Shown here in pieces: positions 46,539 through 57,000 of a DNA stretch of 64,000 bases; within the stretch, counting starts at the first letter, position 1, and each line of letters starts with the position of its first letter. The notes under the pieces are model-generated. The model had not been told where the DNA came from, searched no databases, and saw only the letters and a program-made list of their open reading frames with translations. The DNA is from Atherinomorus stipes. Taxonomy: Eukaryota > Chordata > Actinopteri > Atheriniformes > Atherinidae. The position numbers and the translations under genes are program-made. The stretch lies in contig JALJCO010009114.1 of the NCBI GenBank assembly GCA_023101725.1, positions 62,001 to 126,000 of the forward strand, in the 5' to 3' direction.

Positions 46539-47244
46539 AATTATCAGAGGTAATTTGTGGAGTCAACAAGTCTTTTCCATGCCATGCACTCGTCCTCAAA
46601 ATTATTCCTCCAATTAAAGAAAAGGATAATTTACAATAGTAATTCAAATAATAAATAAAAATTTACAAAATGACAATTTAGTGAAATAAAACATTGCTTT
46701 TGAGTTGTGGTTGAAAATAATGACTTTAAAAAAACAGACAAACGAAACTGTTCCAGATGAATTAGAGCACCTTCCCAGTGAACAGACCAAAATACCAATA
46801 AACAGGTGCAGAGGTCTGTTTGAACATTACAGAAAACACCTGATTGCAGCGATTGCATCAAAGTGTTGCCCAACAAAATTTTAGCTTCAGAGCCCCATCA
46901 TGCTTGTTTACTTGTTTTATTTTTTTGTGTGTTTGTTTTTGATATTTATTTCGAACCATAATTAAAAATCAATGTCATCATTTTCATAGAATTTGTATTT
47001 ATTATTACTTTTGTCAATTTCAACTTATTTTTATGACAGCATATTTTTTTCCTGTTTTAATTGGAGGTTATGAATAATTTTGAGGATGACTGTATTTGTT
47101 CTGCCCAGCCACTCAACCAGGTGAGTCCAATCAGCCCAATTTAATTCATTGTACTGATTGGACTCACCTGGTTCAGTAGCTTGGCAGAACAAATACCTGA
47201 TATGGGAAAGACTTGTTGACTCTACAATTCCCACCTCTGCTAAT
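46539..47244. mobile_element. Foldback element with a second palindrome in one arm
   Basis: The left arm has TAATTATCAGAGGT, GTGGAGTCAACAAGTCTTTT, CCATG and GTCCTCAAAATTATTCCTCC. The complement of the right end reads TAATTAGCAGAGGT, TAGAGTCAACAAGTCTTTCC, CATAT, then a 103-bp interruption, then GTCATCCTCAAAATTATTCA. The arms therefore match once 47093-47195 is removed. The superfamily is unclear and there is no transposase. Confidence 0.75.
47093..47195. mobile_element. Palindromic insertion inside foldback arm
   Basis: TATTTGTTCTGCCCAGCCAC pairs with the complement of GTAGCTTGGCAGAACAAATA. The inner AACCAGGTGAGTCCAATCAG pairs exactly with CTGATTGGACTCACCTGGTT. The loop is about 19 bases. Total length is 103 bp, nearly all stem. 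Confidence 0.8.
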
Positions 47245-47538
47245 TATCACAAATACACATGCACAGGATCGTGACCACTGATGAACACTTTGTTCAAGAG
47301 AAAGAATCCTGACCTATCCACGCTGTCTGAGGAAGCGAACAGCCTGTCCAAAGACTTTCTCTTAAACAGGCAGCCATCAGCTACTGCAACAGTGTTTCCC
47401 AGCCTGGTCCTCAAGGACCCCTGCCCTGCACGTTTTAGTTCTAACTCCAGCACACCTGATGCAGATCAACTAAACTGCTCGTCAAGTTCTTTGCAAGCCT
47501 GCTGATGAGCCATTTATTCAAGTCACGTGTGATAAAAG

Positions 47539-48830
47539 GCGCTTTCGGACTGAAGGAACCTTTTGGAGTTCCTATAACCTTTTCGGGAACCAGGCCGTTT
47601 TTTTGCGCATTCGGACATATAGGAACTAGGGACCTCGGACCTCAGTTCCTATAACCTTTTTAGCTCCTAGTCCGAGGCAGGGTCTTTTGAGGGTTTCATA
47701 GGAACTGAAATACGTAGATGTTTGGTGATTGGTAGAACTGGCAAGCCGCGCCCATTGCGTGAGCTCCGCTTCTTCCAGCCCCGCCATATTTAAAAAGTCT
47801 CACAGCTGTTTAACTGTTTACCAGGATCGCAATAACAACAAGGACTATTACAATAGGAGTGTACGAATTCATTATTGAATCAATCACGATGGTGCACGCC
47901 CCCAATCGATAACTATTTTGAAACGTCCAAAAGCAATTATTTTCATATTAATTTAATGACCAAACACAGCCGCAAAGTATAGCGGTAGAATCTGCAGCTG
48001 CCGCCCGCACACTTTAATGGATGGACCGTCCACTAAGGTTCCGGGCACACTTCAGCAAAAGTTAAACAAGAAAAAGGAAGGGAAAGCTGGTGAGTTAGCT
48101 TTTATAACAGCTTTGAATGATGGAAAAGCCAAATACAGTTGCAGATTGTGTCAGTACAATCTGCACCACTTTAGGGAAAGAACCCCGGTCCGTCCACTAA
48201 AGTGTCCGGGCGGACTTCAATGAAACGTAAACAAGACATTAGGGCAGCTTTCCAATGGGGGGCTCTTCCGTTACATGATACAAATGACCGTGATGAGGGA
48301 AAGCTGGTAAGCTAGCTTTTATAATAGCTTTGAATAAAGCTATTCAAAGGGGGAGTCGAGCTAAAAGGGGTGGTGGATAGCGTTGAGGGGAAGTGCATTG
48401 CGTAGTGGTTAACGTCACAGGCCTTGGCGCGGCAGACCTGGGTTCGAGTCCCCGACGCGGCACTCACGTGAACCACTGTGGACCCTTGAGCTAGGACCTT
48501 AACCCCCCCACCAACTGCTCCCCGGGCGCTTTAAATAGCAGCCCACTGCTCTCAGGTTCAACCTGAGATGGGTGAAATTGCAGAGAATGAATTTCCTAAT
48601 TGGAATGAATAAAGCATATCAAAAAATAAAAGAGATGAGAAACCTGTTTTGTATTAGATCAGCTGGGGCATAAATTTATCTTTGTCGCAACGATTGCATC
48701 ACATGGTTCATAACAAGGTCCTCCCTCATGTGCGAACGCACACTGAAGGCGAAGGGTAGTTCTTATAACTAAACTCGGGAGGCATAGTTATAGGAACTGC
48801 GTTCTTAGAACCTCTCTGTCCGAATGCACC
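47539..48830. mobile_element. DNA transposon with GGYGCWTTCGGAC ends
   Basis: The left end is GGCGCTTTCGGACTGAAGGA; the complement of the right end is GGTGCATTCGGACAGAGAGG. Inside each end is a GTTCCTATAACC or GTTCCTATAACT block, repeated on the left. An internal segment (about 48017-48118) is partly repeated at 48188-48340, including GTCCACTAA, TCCGGGC and AAAGCTGGT(G/A)AG(T/C)TAGC. The 68-aa frame at 48017-48223 contains KYSCRLCQYNL, faintly like one half of a BED-type zinc finger, but this is too weak to call. A SINE has inserted at about 48390. Confidence 0.7.
48390..48636 (+). mobile_element. tRNA-derived SINE with clear A and B boxes
   Basis: A-box-like TGCGTAGTGGTTAACG at 48399-48414 and B box GGTTCGAGTCC at 48441-48451. 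The SINE body has CCCTTGAGCTAGGACCTTAA, CTGCTCCCCGGGCGC and AGCCCACTGCTC. The tail has TTTCCTAATTGGAATGAATA followed by A-rich sequence. This combination is typical of fish tRNA SINEs of the V-SINE/AFC type. A tRNA-like head with a 3' body rules out a tRNA gene. Confidence 0.85.
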
Positions 48831-48879
48831 TATTGTATGAAAATCTCCAAAATGTGCAGGGCGGGGCTGGTAAACTCTG

Positions 48880-49503
48880 ACCTAAGAGAAACTTGCTCCA
48901 GAGTTCAGAGGAAAAGCTTTTTTTTTTCCTTTTTTTAGCTCTACTCGCCAGAAGTGGTTAAATTTTGTCTTCAGGAGCAGAGAAAAACCTCAACTTTGTA
49001 TGTGAACCTCACTCGTGACAGCTTCATGAATCAAGTGTTTTTTCTCTGGGATTACTACTGAAACCTGACGCAGTTCCCACCATTAAAGCGCCTCATGGAC
49101 AGACAACAACATCGGTGAGTAAAACCATATCACCACCTCAATGCTAACTGTTAGCCTATGACTCGTTAGTTAACTTGCTTTCTTGTCAGGGGTCTCTGTG
49201 GTACTGCATGTACTTCAAACTCCATATCAGCCTCTGGGTCAAACACATACAGCTCCATAACCGGGTAATCCATTTTATTCTGTCTATCGGAGTCTGATCA
49301 TCCATCAGAGTTTACATATCCATTCATGTGAGTTATGAGGTCGGTGTTACACCAAATTCTGTGACCCTTCAGAATCTATGACTCTTCCAAGGTGACATCA
49401 TGTAATGGGGTGTACAAACATGTTGATTGGTCGAGAGCTTCGGTGGTTCAGTCCAGTCAGCCGTTTTACTTACGTGTTGGAAATGAGACATATAAAAAAA
49501 TTG
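48880..49503. other. Non-coding spacer
   Basis: No repeat end or coding frame recognised. A T tract lies at 48920-48927. Confidence 0.4.
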
Positions 49504-49716
49504 AAAAGCACTCGCAGAGTGCAGACCTCCACCAAACAGCTCGACTCCCTTATTTTTGTGTGTTCTGGATCATAGTATCCAGAATTTTCTCTGGATCCGG
49601 ATCAACTTTCGAAACATTCTAGAACTTATTGAGATTCTTTCATGTCATTTTTTTTTTAAACCAAACACTCAGGTCATTTCTTTGGCGTTAAATGGAAAAA
49701 TTTTAAAACTTTGGCC

Positions 49717-50574
49717 TATTAGGGTGATATTGATGTAAGACTGTTTAGGTGTTGGTAAGGAGGTTTGATGTTCACCATGGGGTGTCGGTCAGAACACACA
49801 GGACTCGCTTGTACAGTTAACTGTCTTTACTGGTCACTCTTAATCACAACAGCACAGTAAAGTCTGTAAGTGGTGGCCTGGCCACTAGTCTAGCCCAGTG
49901 GTAGCATGGTGGGCTTGGGTGCGGAGGACTCGGGTTCGATTCCCCGACATGACCCCTGGGTGTACTCACAGTACAGAGATGGGTGAATTTCAGAGCCCTA
50001 ATTTCCCCTCGGGGATCATACAAGTATAACAAAAAAAATATCAATAATAATAATGCAGCAAACGACAGGCTTACAGGTGAGGAACTCCAGGCTAGTTAAG
50101 GTGAATGCTGGATGGAAGTGAGTGTGGTCTATAAACACAGAAATACAAACATGAGGAACATTTGTTTGGCAAATGAACACATTCAAGGTATTAATTATTA
50201 CTAATAAATCCCTTACAGTTAGGACTAAACATGCAAATGTGTTCAAGGCTAACAGTTCCAGTAACTGGCATGTGGTCAGCTTAATAGCATAAAAAGGCAC
50301 ATGGTGAATGGAGGAACACTTCTGAATAAGCAAAGCAGCTAAATAACATTAAAGGCTAAATAAACATCCTGTTCTGGCAGAAATATGAGTAACTTCCAGT
50401 TCTTCACAGACGCACACAGTTCACCATATTCACCTGCAAGAAGTCTGTCCAACAGTCTTCTCTCCTCATGCTCACTGCTACTCATAAGTTTCATTTCTGC
50501 ATCCTGACGTCATGTGCAGCTGCACACTTCTGCCACAAAGGGGCACTCACGCCTCATCAACAGCCTTTCCAACA
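49717..50574 (-). mobile_element. Solo-LTR candidate with 5-bp target duplication
   Basis: An 858-bp insert flanked by TGGCC (49712-49716 and 50575-50579) inside a repeat whose uninterrupted version is known from 33177-33684. That makes the insertion boundaries exact. A 5-bp duplication is typical of LTR retroelements. On the minus strand it begins TGTTGGAAAGG, as LTRs usually begin TG, but it ends in TA rather than CA. No internal coding region exists, so a solo LTR is the simplest reading; some DNA transposons also make 5-bp duplications. A SINE lies inside it. Confidence 0.5.
49875..50040 (+). mobile_element. tRNA-derived SINE inside LTR-like insert
   Basis: A-box-like TAGCCCAGTGGTAGCATGG from 49889 and B box GGTTCGATTCC at 49933-49943. 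The body is short, and the tail TTTCCCCTCGGGGATCATAC and following A-rich sequence matches a common fish SINE end (TTCCCCTCGGGGATCAATAA). Confidence 0.8.
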
Positions 50575-50682
50575 TGGCCGATCTCACAATGATAAAGAAT
50601 CCTTCAAAACATTCCTGGATCCAGAAGGTGATCCGGATCACCACCAAAATTTAAAAACATCACCTCCTTGGCGGGGGTAACT

Positions 50683-52514
50683 AACATTTAACACCAGTTT
50701 AGTTTCTATAGAGGCGAGGGGAACATATTTAGCTTACGCTTGTAGATGGCTTTTGGAACATCTGAAAAATATTACAGCTCCTCCATGTTAAATAAAAAAA
50801 TACTAGAAAGTTATTTAAATCAAATATGAAGAGTAGTAATGACATTTCCGTAGTTTTGGTTTTGTATGCTTGGAATGTTCTAGTATTTCATTTTACGTAT
50901 GCTTCCTTGATGTAAAAGTTTTGTTGTTTCCTGGCTCAGTATTTTCCTTTCAAGCCGATGATGAATTTGGGTTTCTTACTGCGGATGTCTATGTAAAAGT
51001 GGTTAGCATAATAAGCGTATGCTTTAGCCAATGCATGTTAAATTGGCTTTATTGTCCATTATTGCTGATCAAATACAATAATAATAGAAATTTTTGATTT
51101 ACAGGGGCTTTAAAAGAAAGCAAATGAAAGTCAATGTGAGGCTGTGTACTGTAAACTAGGCCAGGCTTTTATTCAGCCTAACATCTGAGACTTTTCCTGT
51201 TTTTCTGATCAGGTCCAGCAGTGGCTTGAATTTCAATTAAACACAAACTAATACCGAGAAGGAAAAAAGCTCACTTATTATTAATCACTTTGAGCGATTG
51301 TTTTCTCTGTTGTTAAGGTAATGGTTGATGCTTTTTGTACTTCAATCATGTTCATGAAGTTCAAACAAATTTAGGTGATATTTTATTTAAGCGCTATCAG
51401 CTTCCGTAAAATATTCACAGCAAACAAAATCCCCTCTGTGATGCTCTGATAAAATGAATCCTTAAATAGGACAGATTGGAATTTACAGTAAGCACATCTT
51501 TGCTAACGGATGCAGTTACCAATAACCTGTGATACGCTTACAAACATAACTGTGTTCCTCTGTAGCTGGCTCAGACTTTAGGAGGGAATGAGTTCCACGG
51601 GGGATGTTAATGTTTCAAAAAGTGGCTTTATATTTGTGCAGCTGAATGCAAATGAATGCCTTTGAAGTACAGCGATCTTAGGAAATTAAGAATCTCAGTT
51701 CTTTTCTTTTTTGCCTGAATAACACTGCAAGCAGCAGAAGTTGGCACAAAGAGGAACTGGATGAAATAAATGAGGAAGCCGGTTTGATAATGGTCAAAGA
51801 TGACAACAACCATCTAATCGTGTGAGCTGTTTAAGTCAAAGCTAAAAAGGAAGAGTGGGTAAGTGGCGTCAGTCCTTCCTGTATTTAGTAGCATATTTTT
51901 GTTATTGAAGAGGAACCTCTATCAGGGATGTGCAGGCAATTACACCAAACGCTCCCATGCATGAAATCCCAGCTGGTTGTTATTGATAAATTTCCAAACA
52001 CCTCCAAAGACTTTCAAATTACCTCTCTCCCTTATTAAAACTTTACTCATGCATTTCATTTTTTCACCTCCCCCACTAACCCTCCACCCATATTTCTTTT
52101 CTTTTTTCAAAGGGTATGCAGAAGAGTGTTTGTTTGATAGTGCAGAAGGGAGCAGGAAAATATTCTCAATAATGGAAGAAAAGGGGAGCAGGGGGCAAAG
52201 GAGGGGAGATAAAGAAAAAAGAGAGAAAAGACAGACTAAGTATGATTGGAGGAATACTGAACATATAAACACAGCATCCATTTATCTCCTGCTGGAGTAC
52301 TGATGGACAGAGCTTCATTAGGAGAAGGGAAGCCACGAGCCAAATATATTTGGAGTCTTGTCTGTATTCAAGCTGCACAGCTCCACATTTACACAAGTCA
52401 TCTCTCTTTACATGCTTGAATGAGATTCCCCTAAACACCATCTGAAGGTTAAATGAACAGCTTTACTCCAAAAACAACCTCCCACATCCTCATCCCTAAA
52501 TATTTATACTCAAA
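50683..52514. other. Repeat-poor non-coding stretch
   Basis: Open frames at 51940-52303 on both strands overlap a purine/pyrimidine-rich block (GGAGCAGGGGGCAAAGG area) and look compositional. No gene supported. Confidence 0.4.
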
Positions 52515-52965
52515 CAGTGTTGGGAAAGTTACTTTTAAAAAGTAATTGATTATAGTAACTAATTACTTCTTCAAAAAAGTAATGACATTATACCCAGCCA
52601 GCATTTCCATGTGAGGCCCATATGGGGTAAATTTTGGCTGCATGAGAGGGACCAAAGTGGGTTTGTCCACAGTTTCCATGGTGGTCCCACCTGTGTTTCC
52701 CCATATAGCCTATAGGCATGGGCTTGAACTGGTCACATTTGCAGATCTCATAGTTTAAGTTACATGGGTCCCATATGTGGAAACCCATATGGGAAAACAC
52801 TGGTGGAGCCACCATGGAAACTGTGGAAAAACCCACTTGGGTTCCTCATATGCAGCCAAAATTGAACCCCACATGCTGGCTGGGAACGGAGTTACAGCTT
52901 AAAAATAACTAATTACTTGGAAAATTAATTATTCCATTACTTTTTAATGTTCCTTTTGATGTAAC
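52515..52965 (+). mobile_element. Non-autonomous repeat 'CAGTGTTGGGAAAGTTAC'
   Basis: It begins CAGTGTTGGGAAAGTTACTT and contains AAGTAATTGATTA, ACTAATTACTT and, on the far side of an insert, GGAGTTACAGC, AACTAATTACTTGG and CCATTACTTTTTAAT. This is a fish repeat family I recognise by its AAGTAAT/ATTACTT structure. It is interrupted at 52593-52884. Confidence 0.7.
52593..52884. mobile_element. Palindromic MITE with CCCAGCCAGCA ends
   Basis: The left end CCCAGCCAGCATTTCCATGT pairs with the right end's complement CCCAGCCAGCATGTGGGG. Further pairs include TTTTGGCTGCATGAG with its near complement, CCACAGTTTCCATGGTGG and CCCATATGGG. The element is 292 bp and mostly stem, with no clear target duplication. 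Confidence 0.8.
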
Positions 52966-53462
52966 TTTAATCTCGATGTTGAATTATTCATGATAAAATA
53001 CATTTTAGATCTGACTAATGAATGAAATTAAACTTGACAGAAAAGTGATGGACACTGATACGGATGGATGTTGTGGCTCCGCCTCCTCAGGAGAGGAGCT
53101 TCCTATAACAGCTTCCAGCCACTATAAAGAAACACGTAGTTTCTAATGAACTTTTGCCATCATGTTTCTGTCTTTTATCTGTGAGGGGAAACTGTTTGTG
53201 ATGATTCCAGTTTGTAATTATTCCCGTTCGGCTGCACACATTGACTCGGGTTTGCAATGGCAGTTTATCAGTCAATCATCATCATCGCTGTTTGTCCACC
53301 CCTCCAGGTCAGATGAAGACAGAACTAGTATTAACTGTTAACTGAATCCGGGTCATGTGTGAGAGAAATAATTCAGGGAAACTTGTTGCTTGAACTATGA
53401 TGCTGTTTTCTTCTGAAACTGGATTCATACTCGCTGTGTGTCAGATCGGTGATGCCGTCACC

Positions 53463-53983
53463 GCTAGGGCTGAGAGATACACAAAAAATATACTCAAGAT
53501 ATCGCGGCTAGTCTCCTGTGGGATATAGAAAATGACTATATTCATCATATTTGAGTATTTAGTGGTCACGCAGATGGTTTTGGTTTTTAGGTGGGGTTTT
53601 TTTCACTCCTCATCTCTCTGCACTGCTCTGCACAGAGAGATAAAACAAGTGCACCTAGTTATGTACAACACATGTGCTATGTCATATGCCTGGCACCATG
53701 TAGCTGCTTCTCTGGCTGAAAGCTCAGGTGGCGCCAGCAGCATGAGTTATAAAAAATGTAGGAGGAAGAGTTGGTCTTGAAGAAAATATTAGATCCATTG
53801 TCTGGCAGTGGTTTGGATACCGGAGAGAGGATATTGACCAAATAACTGTCACATGCAAAGTATGCCACAAAAGCATCGCCACAAAAGGTGGTAGTAGTAG
53901 GCACTTTATTTTGTTTTAAATTTATGCGATGTTTATTCCACAGCTTAAACTGATCAATAAATGCAGTTTTGATGTATTTGTTT
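53463..53983 (+). mobile_element. hAT element remnant with BED-finger exon
   Basis: It starts TAGGGCTGAGAGATACACAA, close to the CAGGGCTG...GATAT start of fish hAT elements. A frame at 53746-53919 keeps the BED zinc-finger N-terminal half. The far terminus was not identified and a different repeat starts at 53984. Confidence 0.6.
53746..53919 (+). pseudogene. hAT transposase N-terminus (BED zinc finger), broken
   Basis: The frame VIKNVGGRVGLEENIRSIVW continues QWFGYRREDIDQITVTCKVC and HKSIATKGGSSRHF. The W-x-W-F-G-Y, the C-x2-C (CKVC) and the following KSIATKGG block correspond to the BED-type DNA-binding finger of hAT transposases and their domesticated relatives (ZBED family). The paired histidines expected about 20 residues later are lost: after a single H the frame hits TAA at 53917-53919. 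No dimerisation domain follows. Confidence 0.75.
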
Positions 53984-54062
53984 TGGGCTGCCACAATTAG
54001 TCGATTAATCAACTAATCGTCTAACAAAATAGTTGACAACTAATTGACGTAGTGATTAGTTG
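53984..54062 (+). mobile_element. Fragment of 'GGGCTGCCAC-ATTAGTCGATTAATC' repeat
   Basis: GGGCTGCCACAATTAGTCGA followed by TTAATCAACTAATCG, AACTAATTGACG and GTGATTAGTTG. This is the terminal block of another common fish repeat with ATTAGTC/GACTAAT units. Confidence 0.6.
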
Positions 54063-57000
54063 GATTCCCCCCTTACTGAAAAGAGTAGTGCTGTTGGTAA
54101 TGCTATTATTCCCATCACTGTTCATAATGAAAAGACAACTTAATTGCAGAGCAGGGATGAACACACAGCATAAAGGCAAATTAATAAGTAATAAGTTATT
54201 TGTTTCTCCTTGAGCAAAACGCCCTTTGACACATGAGCCGTGCTGAGACCTTTCCAAACTGGAGCAGCTCTCACCTTGGCGTGTCCATTGTGTTCCAACA
54301 CAATTCAATTAGCAGTCAAATGCAAAACCAACAACCCTGGCTGTAATCGTGCAGCACATTTACTATAAAAGTGGTGACAAGATGCTTTTACTGGCCCCTC
54401 CAACTCTTATTTCAATAAGCCATTCATCTCAGCTGCCATGGGACAAATTTGTCTTTCCTCTCATCAAATACTGAAAACCTCTGATTGCTTGGGATTTGTA
54501 CTGCCGTTTTGTAAACAACCCACTAGCCATTTATGCTGCATTCACAGCTTGATTCGACACCTGTCACAGAATATGCCTCCGTGGTTGTTGTCTTTACCGT
54601 TGAACCCATCGTGGCCTCTCTGGCAGATGAGACAATCCCACCCATGAACACATTTAAATGAAAACCTAGCCCCATGAAAAGGCCTTCATGAATAAAGACA
54701 TACTTCTAACTGTGACAAGGCTTTATTATAGTGTAATTAATCATCTCATTGGGCTAGAGATTAATAGCAAGAGAAAATTAAATGCATCTTTGCACACTGT
54801 GCAGAGATTGATTTTGTACTATAAAGCCTCAGAAAAATAATGAAAGGTGCAATATGATTAAAACAAATGGCTGCGCATGTTGTTCCGCTCTCAAATATTT
54901 ACAGGGTGTAAATATTTATCAGCAAAGTCTTAAGAGACACCGAATGCCTGCCATCAGGGTTGCTTGAGAGAGGAGCGCATTTCACCCTGATGGATGTGGA
55001 CTTTTTTTCCTGGAAGCATAATAATGGCCCAGCTTTGATGTCAGAGTGCTACATAGATGCCTCCAAATGCTACATAAAACAGCAACCCCGCTTTAAACAC
55101 TTCCTATATGTGTCACAAAGATGTACTGTGCTCACAAGGCCCTGCTGGTAATGAATTACGCATTCCCCGCATGTGCTTCCAGTCCTTTGAGAAGCCAGAC
55201 ATAAACCCACAGCCATAAAGTAAATGCACAGTGGGACCTCTCACCCTCCTGTATAGGCCACTGGAGGCCAAAGCAGCTCAGACGACAGCAGGGGCAAGCG
55301 CGACTGGTGCCATTCAGCGACGCAGGCTGCCACTTGTGACTGGTCTGTGGGCTGCAGAGGTGTAAAGTCTGGATTAGTATGCGCCATCTGTCTTGAATCA
55401 TGGTGCGCCATGACAAAGCACAGGTGGGAAGAGTGAGCGTTCTCACAGAAAAAGGCAGCTTTCCTTTGATGCTGTAACACTTAGAGGTGTCATCGAAGCA
55501 AGACGTCAACTCGCTTTGGAATTCATTTTTTTCCCCATGACTTTCTTGTTGTGGATGGTGGCAGAGTAAAGTTGTGGTGATCGTTGAGATGTTAAAAGGA
55601 GCATATGCATCTATTGAGTGCAACAGCAAACTTGAACAAAGGGAACACAATAACCTTCTTTTAAAGTTAATTTACCGGCTGAGTTCACTAAGAACATATT
55701 CTTATTCACAGTGACAATGTAGGTGATCAGTAGCAGTGAGGACCGCAGTAACACACACAGCTGCATAGCTGGAAGCAATAATGGATTTTTCTTACTAGAG
55801 GCTAAACACCTGTGGCTCTTAATTACACAACTGGATTTTTTAGCTTTCCACAGTGAAGACAACAGCAATGTTTACTGATATTATATTATTGATATTTTAC
55901 AGTAAAAAGCATTGCAGGACCAACATCCAGCAGCCATACTGCCAGAAACCCTCTTGGCATTTGCCCATATCTGTAACTGCCTCTCTCGTCGGCTGCTTTG
56001 AGAGGGTATTTTTACTTTAGAGAGCTGCTCTGATTCATGTTTGACCTCTTTGCCTTCGCCAGCACTTCTTCAATGGTATAAAAATGGAGGGGTCGTCATG
56101 ACAGCAGGGATGTGAAAGTGTATTCATAAAATGTTCATGTAGATGTAATGTAAAAAGCATGAAGAGGGGCTGCTACAGCATTGACAGTTAATGCTGCCGC
56201 ATCAGCTGAGGTGAGGTGAAATTGGAATAGAGATTTTTTTTTTCTGTCTCTCTGTGAACTCACTTCAGCTGATTTGCATGGCTTGTGGTGATTGAATCCT
56301 ATTTTTACACTCAGTGGTTGTGCTTGTGTTGAGGAATATTTCCAGGTTTAGCAATCCATTGATGTTCCACCGCATCAGGCATGAATCTATCAGTGCAGAG
56401 GGGATGAAATATTGTCCAATATTCATTCTTCTCGAAGGTCATTTTTTCTAGAATATGTTGGTCAACAACATGATGTCATCAAATATGTATAGAAAGAAAA
56501 GGTTTCACCTTGTCATCCTCCCCAAAATGAATGCAGATTATGAAATCTATATTAAATGCCATGACTCATGTGTGACTGCTTGTCTCTAACAAAGACAGGC
56601 ACCAGCTTGCATGTCTCATCAGTGCTGCACTCCATTTAACATGAGCTGTCAGACAGATTGTGCTTTGTTTTACACACAGCCTTTATAACAATGTCGTCTC
56701 CCACCCAGAAAACATAATATCGCGTAGATACTTAATGTTTTTGCTGAATGCATTTGCCTCTTGACCTTGAGACAAGGTCTCTTATGTTATGCTATTACCC
56801 CCCACCTCAAACGCACAGACAAAAATTAAATGTCTGCGTGTGTCCTTGTGTCAGTGATTAATGCTACAGCTGTTGATGTTGTGTTGTTAATTTGCTTGAG
56901 TGAGAATAATTACAGAGTGCCTCTTGTTATTCCAATGCCTAGTAAGTTCGAAGGGCACAAGCATGAGCGGTGAATTCAGTGCAGAATGTTCTGCACTTAG

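Larger units (their letters stand above)
47390..48879 (+). mobile_element. hAT-derived repeat split by a larger element
   Basis: The left part begins CAGTGTTTCCCAGCCTGGTC, then CCCTGCCCTGCACGTTTTAG. The right terminus at 48848-48879 reads on the complement CAGAGTTTACCAGCCCCGCC followed by CTGCACATTTTGGAG. These are the two inverted ends of one hAT-type MITE. About 1.3 kb of unrelated transposon (47539-48830) separates them. Confidence 0.8.
49504..50682. mobile_element. Dispersed repeat copy 2, split by an LTR-like insert
   Basis: 49504-49716 matches the first half of 33177-33684 (AAAAGCACTCGCAGAGTGCA, TTTTCTCTGGATCCGGATCA, AACTTTCGAAACATT). 50575-50682 matches the second half (GGCCGATCTCACAATGATAA, GATCCGGATCACCACC, CACCTCCTTGGCGGGGGTAA). 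Between the halves lie 858 bp bounded by TGGCC at both sides. The second half also has an internal deletion of about 90 bp relative to copy 1. Confidence 0.8.

Noticed and set aside
48399..48460. tRNA gene
   Set aside because: A and B boxes are present but the sequence continues into a SINE body and A-rich tail, and does not fold to a complete cloverleaf by eye. Same for 49889-49945.
49717..50574. Endogenous retrovirus with coding capacity
   Set aside because: No gag, pol or env-like frame is present. At most this is a solo LTR.
55156..55650. 164-aa open frame on the minus strand
   Set aside because: Longest clean frame in the repeat-poor region, but no domain is recognisable, a second frame overlaps it on the same strand, and cysteine, serine and leucine richness looks compositional. 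No splice or promoter context supports it.
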